This document shows positions 55,974 through 64,000 of a stretch of 64,000 bases of DNA, one piece after another. Positions within the stretch are counted from its first letter, which is position 1. Every line of letters begins with the position of its first letter. The DNA is taken from NCBI RefSeq assembly GCF_020510585.1, contig NZ_CP075190.1, positions 3,780,001-3,844,000 on the forward strand, read 5' to 3'. The stretch is from Ferribacterium limneticum (GTDB lineage: Bacteria; Pseudomonadota; Gammaproteobacteria; Burkholderiales; Rhodocyclaceae). The position numbers were made by a program, and so were the translations under genes. The notes under the pieces are model-generated. The model worked only from the letters and a program-made list of their open reading frames with translations. It was not told the DNA's origin and did no database searches.

Positions 55974-57566
55974 ATGACCATCAAGCAAGCACTGATTTCC
56001 GTTTCCGACAAAACCGGCGTTCTTGAATTCGCCCAGGGCCTTGCCGCCCAAGGTGTCAAGCTGCTGTCCACCGGCGGCACCGCCAAGATGCTGCGCGATG
56101 CCGGCCTCGCCGTCACCGAAATCGGCGACTACACCGGATTCCCGGAAATGCTTGACGGTCGCGTCAAGACCCTGCACCCGAAGGTACACGGCGGCATCCT
56201 GGCCCGCCGCGACTTGCCGGAACACCTGGCGACCATCGAAGCGCACGGCATCCCGACCATTGATCTGGTCTGCGTCAATCTCTACCCCTTCGCCGCAACC
56301 ATCGCCAAGGCTGGCGTGACGCTGGAAGACGCCATCGAGAACATCGACATCGGCGGTCCGGCCATGGTCCGCTCGTCGGCAAAGAACTACGCTGGCGTCG
56401 CCATCGTCACCGATCCGGAAGACTACGCCCCGTTGCTCGCCGAAATGAAAGCCAACGCTGGCGCCTTGCAACTGGCGACTCGTTTCGGCCTGGCCAAGAA
56501 GGCCTTCACGCACACCGCCCGTTACGACAGCATGATCGCCAACTGGCTAACCGGTCTCGACGAAGGCGCCGAAGCCAAGCCGGCCGAAGCCGCGCCGATC
56601 CCGGCCATTTTCCCGGCCAAGCTGCAACTGGCGTTCGACCGCGTCGAAACCCTGCGCTATGGTGAGAACTCGCACCAAAGCGCCGCCTTCTACCGCGAAA
56701 CCAACCCGGTCGCCGGCAGCATCGCCGCCTACACCCAGCTGCAGGGCAAGGAACTGTCCTACAACAACATCGCCGACTCCGATGCTGCCTGGGAATGCGT
56801 CAAGTCCTTCGACGCCCCGGCCTGCGTCATCGTCAAGCACGCCAATCCGTGCGGCGTGGCCATCGACGGCACGCTGCTCGGCGCCTATGAAAAGTCCTTC
56901 AAGACCGACTCGACCTCGGCCTTCGGCGGCATCATCGCCTTCAACGGCGAAGTCGGCATCGATGTCGTCAACGCCATGAACGATCGCAAGCACTTCGTCG
57001 AAGTCCTGATCGCCCCGTCCTTCACCGCTGAAGCGAAGGCCGCGCTGGCCGGCAAGACCAACCTGCGCGTCCTCGTCGTGCCGATTTCCCGCGAACTCAA
57101 TGCGCTCGAATACAAGCGCGTCGGCGGCGGCCTACTCGTCCAGACCCCGGACAACTTCACGGCCCAGGCATCCGGCCTGAAGATCGTCACCAAGGTTCAG
57201 CCGACTGCCCAGCAGATCGAAGACCTGCTCTTCGCCGAACGCGTCGCCAAGTTCGTCAAGTCCAACGCCATCGTCTTCTGCGGCAACGGCATGACGCTCG
57301 GCGTCGGCGCCGGCCAGATGAGCCGTGTCGATTCGACCAAGATCGCCAGCATCAAGGCCCAGCACGCCGGCCTCGACCTCAATGGTTCGGTCGTCGCGTC
57401 GGATGCCTTCTTCCCGTTCCGTGACGGTGTTGACGTGCTGGCTGCGGCCGGTGCCAAGGCGGTGATCCAGCCGGGCGGCTCGATGCGCGACGAGGAAGTG
57501 ATCGCCGCCGCCGACGAGCATGGCTTGGCAATGGTGTTCACGGGCGCTCGTCACTTCCGCCACTAA
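55974..57566 (+). CDS. purH: Bifunctional AICAR transformylase / IMP cyclohydrolase
   Basis: 530 residues, complete. It performs the last two steps of de novo IMP synthesis. The N-terminal cyclohydrolase (about 1-200) starts with [18 protein letters not shown] and has STGGTAKML; the C-terminal transformylase has [25 protein letters not shown], and [12 protein letters not shown]. It begins 5 bp after fis and is followed 22 bp later by purD, the common purH-purD pair. Confidence 0.97.
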   Translation: MTIKQALISVSDKTGVLEFAQGLAAQGVKLLSTGGTAKMLRDAGLAVTEIGDYTGFPEMLDGRVKTLHPKVHGGILARRDLPEHLATIEAHGIPTIDLVCVNLYPFAATIAKAGVTLEDAIENIDIGGPAMVRSSAKNYAGVAIVTDPEDYAPLLAEMKANAGALQLATRFGLAKKAFTHTARYDSMIANWLTGLDEGAEAKPAEAAPIPAIFPAKLQLAFDRVETLRYGENSHQSAAFYRETNPVAGSIAAYTQLQGKELSYNNIADSDAAWECVKSFDAPACVIVKHANPCGVAIDGTLLGAYEKSFKTDSTSAFGGIIAFNGEVGIDVVNAMNDRKHFVEVLIAPSFTAEAKAALAGKTNLRVLVVPISRELNALEYKRVGGGLLVQTPDNFTAQASGLKIVTKVQPTAQQIEDLLFAERVAKFVKSNAIVFCGNGMTLGVGAGQMSRVDSTKIASIKAQHAGLDLNGSVVASDAFFPFRDGVDVLAAAGAKAVIQPGGSMRDEEVIAAADEHGLAMVFTGARHFRH

Positions 57567-57588
57567 TAAAACAAAACAGAGATCAGTC

Positions 57589-58866
57589 ATGAAACTACTG
57601 GTAATCGGTTCCGGCGGCCGCGAGCATGCCATGGCCTGGCGCCTGGCGCAGACCCCAGGCATGCAGAAGGTGTTCGTTGCCCCCGGCAATGCCGGCACGG
57701 CGCGCGAGCATGAGCTGGAAAACATCAACATCACCGACCCGGAGGCCCTGGCTGATTTCGTCGAGCAGAACAAGGTTCACCTCACCGTCGTCGGCCCGGA
57801 AGCGCCGCTCGCCGCTGGCGTCGTTAATATCTTCCGCGCCCGTGGCCTGAAGATTTTTGGCCCGACCAAGGAAGCCGCGCAGCTTGAATCCTCCAAGGAT
57901 TTCGCCAAGCGTTTCATGGCTCGCCACAACATTCCGACGGCTGGTTTTGAGACTTTTTCCGAGTCGACCGCAGCACACGCCTACATCGACAAGCAGGGCG
58001 CGCCGATTGTCATCAAGGCCGACGGCCTGGCGGCCGGCAAGGGCGTCGTTGTTGCGATGAGCCTTACCGAAGCCCACGCCGCCATCGACGACATGCTGTC
58101 CGGCAACAAGCTCGGCGACGCCGGCGCCCGCGTCGTCATCGAGGACTTCCTCGATGGCGAGGAAGCCAGCTTCATCGTCATGGTCGACGGCAAGAACGTC
58201 CTCGCCCTGGCTTCCAGCCAGGACCACAAGCGCATCGGCGATGGCGACACCGGCCCGAACACCGGCGGCATGGGCGCCTACTCGCCCGCGCCCTGCGTCA
58301 CCCCGGAAATCCACGCCCGGGCAATGCGCGAAATCATCCTGCCGACCGTGCGCGGCATGGCGGCCGACGGCATCCCGTTTACCGGCTTCCTCTACGCCGG
58401 CCTGATGATCGGCAAGGACGGCTCGCTCAAGACACTCGAATTCAACTGCCGCATGGGCGACCCGGAAACCCAGCCTATCCTGATGCGTCTGAAGTCCGAC
58501 TTCGTCGATCTGCTCGAACACGGTATCGACGGCACGCTCGATCAGGTCGAAGCCGAGTGGGATCGCCGCATTGCCCTGGGCGTCGTGCTCGCCGCGGCCA
58601 ACTACCCGGACACCCCGAAGAAGGGCGACATCATTCAAGGCCTGCCGGCTGGCAACAGTTTCGGCGACGACGCTCACGTCTTCCATGCCGGCACCGCTGA
58701 GCAGGATGGCAAGGTCGTCACCAACGGTGGCCGCGTGTTGTGCGTCACGGCGCTTGGCGAAAACGTCAAACTGGCGCAGAAACGGGCCTACGAGGCCGCC
58801 GTGCAGATCAGTTGGGATGGCATGCAGTTCCGCAAGGACATCGGCTACCGGGCCATCTCCCGCTAA
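57589..58866 (+). CDS. purD: Phosphoribosylamine-glycine ligase
   Basis: 425 residues from the ATG at 57589; the frame is open to 57520 inside purH. ATP-grasp enzyme adding glycine to phosphoribosylamine. Motifs: LVIGSGGREHAMAW at the N-terminus, VVGPEAPLAAG, the GGMGAYSPAP segment, and FNCRMGDPETQP with metal ligands. The gene follows purH and precedes a GGDEF gene by 12 bp, so the latter may be expressed with purine synthesis. Confidence 0.97.
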   Translation: MKLLVIGSGGREHAMAWRLAQTPGMQKVFVAPGNAGTAREHELENINITDPEALADFVEQNKVHLTVVGPEAPLAAGVVNIFRARGLKIFGPTKEAAQLESSKDFAKRFMARHNIPTAGFETFSESTAAHAYIDKQGAPIVIKADGLAAGKGVVVAMSLTEAHAAIDDMLSGNKLGDAGARVVIEDFLDGEEASFIVMVDGKNVLALASSQDHKRIGDGDTGPNTGGMGAYSPAPCVTPEIHARAMREIILPTVRGMAADGIPFTGFLYAGLMIGKDGSLKTLEFNCRMGDPETQPILMRLKSDFVDLLEHGIDGTLDQVEAEWDRRIALGVVLAAANYPDTPKKGDIIQGLPAGNSFGDDAHVFHAGTAEQDGKVVTNGGRVLCVTALGENVKLAQKRAYEAAVQISWDGMQFRKDIGYRAISR

Positions 58867-58878
58867 GGACTCCGGGCG

Positions 58879-60513
58879 ATGATGCCGTGGTTCGGCAGCA
58901 GTCTGAAAATGCGGATTGCCGTCGTATCGGTTCTGCTGTTTCTGGCCGGCATCAGCCTGATTACCTTCTTCGCCACCCGCATCCTGCATGACGACATGCA
59001 GGAGGTGCTGTCCAAGCAGCAACTGACCACGGTCAATTACATTGCCCGGGACATCGACGCCAAGGTCACACTACGGCTGGAAAGCCTGAAGCGGGTCGCG
59101 CTGAACATGCCGGAAGCCCTGTTCAGCAACCCACCGGCCATGCAGACGTGGCTGGAAGACCGCAAGGCCATCCACACCCTGTTTCCGACCGGGCTGATGG
59201 TCGTACCGCCGGATGGCGGGCCAACCATCGGCGATGCCCCGCGCCTGAAAACCCGGCCAAAATCCTTTGTCGACCGTGACTGGTTCATCGGTGCCAAAGC
59301 CACCGGGCAGCCCTTTATCAGCCAACCCCTGATCGCCCGAGCGACCGGAGAACCGGCATTGGTCGTCGCCATTCCCGTTTTCAACAGCCAACAAAAACTG
59401 CTCGGCATTCTCGCCGGCGTAACCCCGCTCGCCGCCCCCGGTTTTCTTGACCTGATTCTCGGCACCAGCCCCGGCAAAGATGGCAGCTATCAGCTCATCG
59501 CTCCGCAGCATCACCTCGTTGTGCTCGCCTCGGAGGTCAATCGAGCCGTAACGCCGATGCCTGATATCGGCGATGACCCGATACTCGATGCTGCGGTCAA
59601 CGGCCAGCGCGGCATCAAAATCATTCGCAATGCAGCCAAACAAGACGAACTGGTCGCCACCACCGAAGTACCGTGCACCAGTTGGCTGCTGGTCGCCAGA
59701 CAACCGACGGATGAGGCCTTCGAACCGGTCTCAAACGCGCTGCGCAACACGCTGCTGATCACCGCCCTGCTTTCGTTGCCGAGCATCATCGTCCTGCTCG
59801 CCGTGCTTAATCGACTACTCAAGCCAATCGCGCAGCTCGCCCGCGAACTGCACGAAATGGCGGAAGGCAAACGTCCAATGCAACCGGTGGCGACCCATAC
59901 CGCCGACGAAGTGGCCGACGTCGCGCATAGCTTCAATCGCCTGCAAGATCGCTTGCAGGATCAGGAGCAACGTCTCGCCAAAATGGCCCACCATGACATG
60001 CTGACCGGCCTGCCCAATCGCCGGCTGATCGACGAGCGCCTGGAAAACGAACTGCACCGGATCCAGCGCAACCACTTGGGCCTGGCCCTGCTTTTCCTTG
60101 ACCTCGATGGCTTCAAGCCGGTCAACGACAAACATGGTCATGGCATCGGCGACCGTGTGCTGGGCGAAATTGCCCGCCGCCTGCAGGCCGCCGTTCGCGA
60201 CGTGGATACCGTCGCCCGCCTCGGCGGCGATGAATTCCTGATCCTGCTCACCGATACCGAAAAGCCGCAGAAAGCCGCCGAGCGGGTTGCCCAGAAATGC
60301 ATCGATGCGCTTTCCGAGACCGTAGGTATCAACGATCTGCAAATTAATGTCGGCGTTTCCATCGGCATTGCCACCTGCAGCACAGAACAGGCCGCGACGA
60401 CAACCGTCAAACAGCTGATCAGCCAGGCCGACAGCGCGATGTACCGGGCCAAGGCGGCAGGCCGAAACCGTTACGAGCTGCAGTCACCGACAAACCCACC
60501 AACAGACTCCTGA
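58879..60513 (+). CDS. Membrane diguanylate cyclase with extracytoplasmic Cache sensor
   Basis: 544 residues. Membrane segment at about 12-33, a periplasmic dCache-like domain (about 40-290; [18 protein letters not shown] fits this fold), a second membrane segment about 292-314, a HAMP-like linker (about 315-365), and a GGDEF domain (about 375-535). The active site is RLGGDEF (GGDEF at 449-453) and the inhibitory I-site RDVD at 440-443 is correctly spaced five residues upstream. It therefore probably makes c-di-GMP with product feedback. The ligand is unknown. It is 12 bp after purD and 10 bp before hemF. Confidence 0.92.
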   Translation: MMPWFGSSLKMRIAVVSVLLFLAGISLITFFATRILHDDMQEVLSKQQLTTVNYIARDIDAKVTLRLESLKRVALNMPEALFSNPPAMQTWLEDRKAIHTLFPTGLMVVPPDGGPTIGDAPRLKTRPKSFVDRDWFIGAKATGQPFISQPLIARATGEPALVVAIPVFNSQQKLLGILAGVTPLAAPGFLDLILGTSPGKDGSYQLIAPQHHLVVLASEVNRAVTPMPDIGDDPILDAAVNGQRGIKIIRNAAKQDELVATTEVPCTSWLLVARQPTDEAFEPVSNALRNTLLITALLSLPSIIVLLAVLNRLLKPIAQLARELHEMAEGKRPMQPVATHTADEVADVAHSFNRLQDRLQDQEQRLAKMAHHDMLTGLPNRRLIDERLENELHRIQRNHLGLALLFLDLDGFKPVNDKHGHGIGDRVLGEIARRLQAAVRDVDTVARLGGDEFLILLTDTEKPQKAAERVAQKCIDALSETVGINDLQINVGVSIGIATCSTEQAATTTVKQLISQADSAMYRAKAAGRNRYELQSPTNPPTDS

Positions 60514-60523
60514 AAACACAAAA

Positions 60524-61429
60524 ATGAGCATCGACACCACCCAGCTGAAAACCTATTTCACCGGCCTGCAAGCCGGCATCGTTGCCGAGCTTGAAGCCTT
60601 CGACGGCCAGCCTTTCCGCACCGACTCATGGGAGCGCCCGGAAGGCGGCGGCGGCATTTCGCGGCTGATCGAGGAAGGCAGTTTCTTCGAACGCGGCGGC
60701 GTCAATTTTTCGCACGTCACCGGCCAGTCGCTGCCCGCTTCGGCCACCGCCGTCCGCCCGCAACTGGCCGGCCGCGCCTGGGAGGCGATGGGCGTTTCGC
60801 TCGTTTTGCATCCGCGCAATCCGTATTGCCCGACGGCGCACATGAATGTGCGCTGCTTCGTCGCCCGCAAGGAAGGCGAAGAGGATGTATGGTGGTTCGG
60901 CGGCGGCATGGATATGACGCCTTACTACGGCCAACAAGAGGATGTGGTCCATTTTCACCAGACCTGCAAGGATGCCCTGGCGCCGTTCGGCGACGAGGTC
61001 TATCCGAAATACAAGAAGTGGTGCGACGAGTATTTTTTTCTCAAGCACCGCAACGAGCCGCGCGGTGTCGGCGGCGTGTTTTTCGACGACCTCAACGAAG
61101 GCAGTTTTGAGCGCTGTTTTGAACTAACCCGGTCAGTCGGCAACGCTTTCACCAAGGCCTACTTGCCGGTGCTGGCCAAGCGTCGCGATGTGCCTTACGG
61201 CGAGCGCGAGCGCGACTTCCAGGCTTATCGGCGCGGACGTTACGTCGAGTTCAATCTGGTCTGGGACCGCGGCACGCTGTTCGGTCTGCAATCGGGCGGC
61301 CGCACCGAGTCGATCCTGATGTCGATGCCGCCGATCGTGAAGTGGCGCTACGACTGGCAACCGGAAGCCGGCACGCCGGAAGCCGAACTCTATGAAGTCT
61401 TTCTCAAGCCCCAAGACTGGGCTGTTTAG
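60524..61429 (+). CDS. hemF: Oxygen-dependent coproporphyrinogen III oxidase
   Basis: 301 residues. It uses O2 to decarboxylate coproporphyrinogen III to protoporphyrinogen IX in haem synthesis. Motifs: [57 protein letters not shown], and [12 protein letters not shown]. Presence of the aerobic enzyme shows that the host makes haem with oxygen at least part of the time. It ends at a convergent hairpin shared with hemY. Confidence 0.97.
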   Translation: MSIDTTQLKTYFTGLQAGIVAELEAFDGQPFRTDSWERPEGGGGISRLIEEGSFFERGGVNFSHVTGQSLPASATAVRPQLAGRAWEAMGVSLVLHPRNPYCPTAHMNVRCFVARKEGEEDVWWFGGGMDMTPYYGQQEDVVHFHQTCKDALAPFGDEVYPKYKKWCDEYFFLKHRNEPRGVGGVFFDDLNEGSFERCFELTRSVGNAFTKAYLPVLAKRRDVPYGERERDFQAYRRGRYVEFNLVWDRGTLFGLQSGGRTESILMSMPPIVKWRYDWQPEAGTPEAELYEVFLKPQDWAV

Positions 61430-61469
61430 GATCGAGGATCTAGTGGATAGCTACCAGCCCCTCGATCCT
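61428..61469. terminator. Hairpin between convergent hemF and hemY
   Basis: AGGATCGAGG (61428-61437) pairs with CCTCGATCCT (61460-61469) around a 22-base loop that holds a small inner palindrome. No clear T-run, so termination is likely but not certain. Confidence 0.6.
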
Positions 61470-61477
61470 ACTAATAA

Positions 61478-62662
61478 CTAACGCGCGTCGAGCAGCGCGC
61501 TGGCCCGATAGTGTTTGTTGGCCTCTTCGGCCCGTTCCAGCAGGTCGAACAGCCGGGCCAGTTCGAGGTGGCCCTGCTGCGACGGTTCAACCGACAGCGA
61601 GGCCTCCAGATAACTTTGCGCCTTGCCCCACAGCCGCTGGCGGATGCACATGCGGCCCAACGCCTTGAGCAGGCGGGCGTCGTCCGGGTGCTGGCGTAAC
61701 CAGCCCTCGGCCTTGGCGATGCGGGCGGTCTGCTCGCTGTTGGTCAGGCGGCCGTAGATGGCCACCAGCTCGGGTTGCCACTCTTCGTCCTGGGCAGCAT
61801 CGAGCACCGATTCGATCAGCTTCTGTGCCTCGCCCTCGCCGCCCAGCGCGACCAAGGCGCGCGCAGCGGCAAGGACGACGCGCCGACCACGCTCGTCTTC
61901 CGGCACCGACCTCAAATAGGTGGTCAGTTTTCCCTGATCGGCCACCCGCTTGGCGATGTTGCCAAGGTGAGCCTGCGTGCGGATTTCGCGGACGACTTCG
62001 ACTGGCAGCGCGTCGCGCTTGACCAGTTGACGGGCCAGCTTGAGCACGCCGTCCCAGTCGCCGACGCCCTGACGGGCGCGCAACTCGAGGCGCAGCGCGG
62101 CGATGTGGCGACCCTGCTTGCCTTGCAATTTTTCGAGGGCGGCCAATGCCTCGTCGAAACGACGGGCCTCGTTGGCCATTTCGGCATCGAGCATCAGCGT
62201 CGCCGCCTCGGTGCGCGGGTCGTCGGTCTTGGCGTGTTCCAGCCAGTATTGCTGCTTTTCCGGCTCGCGCATGCGCTGGGCGGCGCGGGCGGCGATCAGG
62301 GCCGAGAGGCCGGGGGCGGTACCCGCACCGTGCGCTTCTGTTGCCTTCTTCAACGCCTGGCCGAAACGGCCTTCGAAGAGCAGACGGACGGCGTCCTGAA
62401 AGACCAGCCCGGCACTTTCGCGCTGGCGCTGGGCGCGGTATTCGCGCACACGCTTCGGCAGGCCGAAGGTCACCGCCAGCGCCCGCGTTCCGGCGTAGAG
62501 CACGAAGAACAGGGCGAGCAACGCGATGATGAAGAGATTGAGCGAAACCTCGGCGCGCCACGGCGGAAAAACCAGCAGTACGTAGCCGTCGTTGTAGCGG
62601 GCGCCGAGCGCGACGGCGACGGCCAGCCCGCACAGGGCGATAATCCAGAACAGCCCTCTCAC
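61478..62662 (-). CDS. hemY: HemY protein (TPR, inner membrane)
   Basis: 394 residues from a GTG start overlapping the hemX stop. Two membrane segments at about 3-22 and 42-62, then TPR-like helical repeats (about 120-390; LEKLQGKQGRHIAALRLELRAR). The conserved FxxWRAEVSLNLF-type link lies between the two spans. HemY is found with hemX and hemD in proteobacteria; the role in haem synthesis is indirect and not settled. It is not the protoporphyrinogen oxidase of Gram-positive bacteria with the same name. Confidence 0.9.
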   Translation of the reverse strand: MRGLFWIIALCGLAVAVALGARYNDGYVLLVFPPWRAEVSLNLFIIALLALFFVLYAGTRALAVTFGLPKRVREYRAQRQRESAGLVFQDAVRLLFEGRFGQALKKATEAHGAGTAPGLSALIAARAAQRMREPEKQQYWLEHAKTDDPRTEAATLMLDAEMANEARRFDEALAALEKLQGKQGRHIAALRLELRARQGVGDWDGVLKLARQLVKRDALPVEVVREIRTQAHLGNIAKRVADQGKLTTYLRSVPEDERGRRVVLAAARALVALGGEGEAQKLIESVLDAAQDEEWQPELVAIYGRLTNSEQTARIAKAEGWLRQHPDDARLLKALGRMCIRQRLWGKAQSYLEASLSVEPSQQGHLELARLFDLLERAEEANKHYRASALLDAR

Positions 62663-63699
62663 CGCTTTTCCTTGCCCGGACGCAGGCTACGCAAGGCGGC
62701 CTGGCTATCGTTCAAAGTCGGCAGCTCGACGTTGATTTCGCTTGTCGTCATCTGGCGCAACGTGGTCTGCGCCGTCTGCACAGCCTTGTCGTTGGCCTCG
62801 AAATGGCGGGTCAGCATGTCCTGGGCGACCTTGAGCTCGTTGCGGTAGGTCGATTGATCGCGCGAGAACAGGGCGAGTCGGGCATTGAGCAGGCGCAACT
62901 TGAGGTTTTCACGCAGCAGGTAGCCCTGACCGGGCGCCAGCAGCGCCACATCCTCGCGGTCGAAGCGCTGGATGCGAACCAGTCCCTTCATTTCCTGCCA
63001 AACTGCGCCGCCGGTGCGCTGCCACCAGTTTTTCGACTCGGCCGCCATTTCATTTTCGGCCTTTTTTTCCGGTCGACCGTAGGAACCCAGCGGCAGCTTG
63101 TCGACGCCGACCAGCACCTGTTCCAGACGCAGGCTGATGCCCGGCATATCGACGAAAGGCAGAGCGTTGAGGCGGGCCAGATCCTTGGCCAGCGCCTTGC
63201 GCAGCGGCAGGTGAGCCGGACGGTCGAGGCGGGCCAGCTGGGCATCGGCCGTCTGCAGCGCAAGCACGGCGACCGGCACGTTACCGGCCAGTTGCAGTTG
63301 TTGCCCGGCGAGCACGATGGCCTGTTCGACTTCAATCAGGGCAAGTTCTTCGCGGCTGCGCGCAATGTCCTGATACAGGGCCTGCAGGGTCGTGGACTGG
63401 GCCTGAAATTCGGCGATCTTGCCATCGACGGCGCCGAGGCGGGCCTGCAACGCATCGATCTGTTCGCGCGACAGTTTCTGGGCGCCACGGTCTTCCTTGT
63501 TGCCGGTGTCGAACTCGGCCAGTTTCTGGCTAACCTGCTGCTGGACATCGACCAGCCGCTGGCGGGTTTCGAACCATTGCCAGCCAGCCAGCGCCAGCGC
63601 GGCTATCGCCACAAACAGCCACGGGCTGGTCCGCTTGGCGCGCGGCGCCGGGAGGTAAGTCATCGTTGATGGGGAGGGATTTTCGTTTTCGGGCATCAT
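62659..63699 (-). CDS. hemX: HemX protein (HemX/uroporphyrinogen methyltransferase-like membrane protein)
   Basis: 346 residues from the ATG at 63699, which overlaps the hemD stop; the frame is open three codons further to a TTG. A Pro-rich N-terminus, one membrane span at about 26-45, a long coiled coil (about 48-115), and a C-terminal alpha-helical domain. Not an enzyme by visible motifs, despite the methyltransferase label often given. Residues coded at 63048-63086 (YGRPEKKAENEM) match the interspersed repeat; this is between folded parts, in a region likely to tolerate change. Confidence 0.88.
   Translation of the reverse strand: MMPENENPSPSTMTYLPAPRAKRTSPWLFVAIAALALAGWQWFETRQRLVDVQQQVSQKLAEFDTGNKEDRGAQKLSREQIDALQARLGAVDGKIAEFQAQSTTLQALYQDIARSREELALIEVEQAIVLAGQQLQLAGNVPVAVLALQTADAQLARLDRPAHLPLRKALAKDLARLNALPFVDMPGISLRLEQVLVGVDKLPLGSYGRPEKKAENEMAAESKNWWQRTGGAVWQEMKGLVRIQRFDREDVALLAPGQGYLLRENLKLRLLNARLALFSRDQSTYRNELKVAQDMLTRHFEANDKAVQTAQTTLRQMTTSEINVELPTLNDSQAALRSLRPGKEKR
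63048..63086 (+). repeat. Interspersed repeat copy inside hemX
   Basis: TTTCATTTTCGGCC, T-run, then CCGGTCGACCGTAGGAA. One mismatch (TTGACC to TCGACC) is in the right box; hemX reads it on the opposite strand. Confidence 0.75.
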
Positions 63700-64000
63700 G
63701 CCGGCCAATTATAAGCAACTAAGCCGGCGAGAATGCCGGCGTCGGCTGCTTCGGTGAGGAGAATGTTGCTTAAACCCAAAGCCCGGGCGTTTTCCGCGAT
63801 GCGGGCGTGGGGGACGAAGAGCGGCGTCTTTTGCAGGAAGGCGCGGCCATCGGCGTCGAGCAGGTCGACCAGATAGCGCAGGCCTTCGCTGCTCGATACG
63901 GTCAGCGCATCGAGGCGGCCGGCCCGCCATGCTGCCATGAGCGGTGCCACGCCGATGGATGGCCCGGAACGGCGGTAGCAGGTGATGCAATCGACCGTCG
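63696..64000 (-). CDS. hemD: Uroporphyrinogen-III synthase, C-terminal part (5' end outside window)
   Basis: About 101 residues seen, open to the window edge. It closes and inverts the D ring of hydroxymethylbilane to give uroporphyrinogen III. The segment with CYRRSGPS near the edge, SSSEGLRYLVDLL, and the ending that includes a LTEAADAGILAGL-like stretch are typical. The stop overlaps the hemX start (ATGA). The rest of the gene, and probably hemC, lie beyond 64000. Confidence 0.93.
   Translation of the reverse strand, partial: TVDCITCYRRSGPSIGVAPLMAAWRAGRLDALTVSSSEGLRYLVDLLDADGRAFLQKTPLFVPHARIAENARALGLSNILLTEAADAGILAGLVAYNWPA

Overview
The window is a high-GC, gene-dense chromosomal segment of a betaproteobacterium, most likely a Rhodocyclaceae member close to Dechloromonas/Azonexus. 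This placement is inferred from gene content: form II RuBisCO with a cbb operon, PEP-CTERM proteins, dusB-fis, hemDXY and the lptD-surA-pdxA-ksgA order. No sequence search was run. I found no rRNA, tRNA, CRISPR array, transposase or integrase.

Layout. 1-7.2 kb (+): central carbon block, with the end of transketolase, then gap, an erythrose-4-phosphate-dehydrogenase-like paralogue, pgk, pyk and class II fba. 7.4-13.6 kb (+): a 1725-residue hybrid histidine kinase overlapping a response regulator with an HD-GYP output domain. 13.7-16.1 kb: a small membrane protein, a PEP-CTERM metalloprotease and a secreted protein. 16.3-23.4 kb (-): Calvin-Benson operon fbp-prk-tkt-gap-fba-rpe, divergent from cbbY. 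It supplies second copies of tkt, gap and fba; pgk exists only in the first block. 24.4-31.9 kb: accessory and unknown genes, including a BrkB-type membrane protein, a second PEP-CTERM protein flanked by a duplicated gene end, a lipoprotein, and a four-gene operon headed by a stand-alone J-domain protein. 32.1-35.2 kb (+): cbbM (form II RuBisCO) and a cbbR-like LysR gene, separated by about 770 bp of non-coding DNA with a long inverted repeat. 35.3-43.8 kb: DUF3422 protein, purC, a lone Abi-alpha/DUF4393 gene, DUF2189 protein, prlC, a glutaredoxin-like protein, xthA, a Crp/Fnr regulator and a DUF2892 protein. 43.9-49.5 kb (-): lptD-surA-pdxA-ksgA. 49.6-54.7 kb (+): amgK-murU-pepP-ubiH-like-menA-like. 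54.7-61.4 kb (+): dusB-fis, purH-purD, a diguanylate cyclase and hemF. 61.5-64 kb (-): hemD (partial)-hemX-hemY.

How the genes fit together. cbbM with prk, fbp, tkt, gap, fba, rpe and the shared pgk makes a nearly complete Calvin cycle; CbbY can remove the dead-end RuBisCO inhibitor xylulose-1,5-bisphosphate, and the LysR gene is the expected activator. The first block handles glycolysis and gluconeogenesis. The kinase/HD-GYP pair and the GGDEF protein point to c-di-GMP signalling. The envelope (lptD, surA, amgK, murU) and haem (hemF, hemD, hemX, hemY) genes are housekeeping.

The most unusual signal is a short interspersed repeat of about 38 bp: an AATTTTGGCC-like left box, a T-run, and a right box CCGGTTGACCGTRG. 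I count about 18 recognisable copies in 64 kb. Thirteen are in + orientation. Many abut stop codons, one pair forms a hairpin, and several lie inside conserved coding genes in different reading frames. I do not recognise it as a described family. There are also two 69-bp dRS3/REP-like palindromic elements and a pair of roughly 230-bp inverted repeats.
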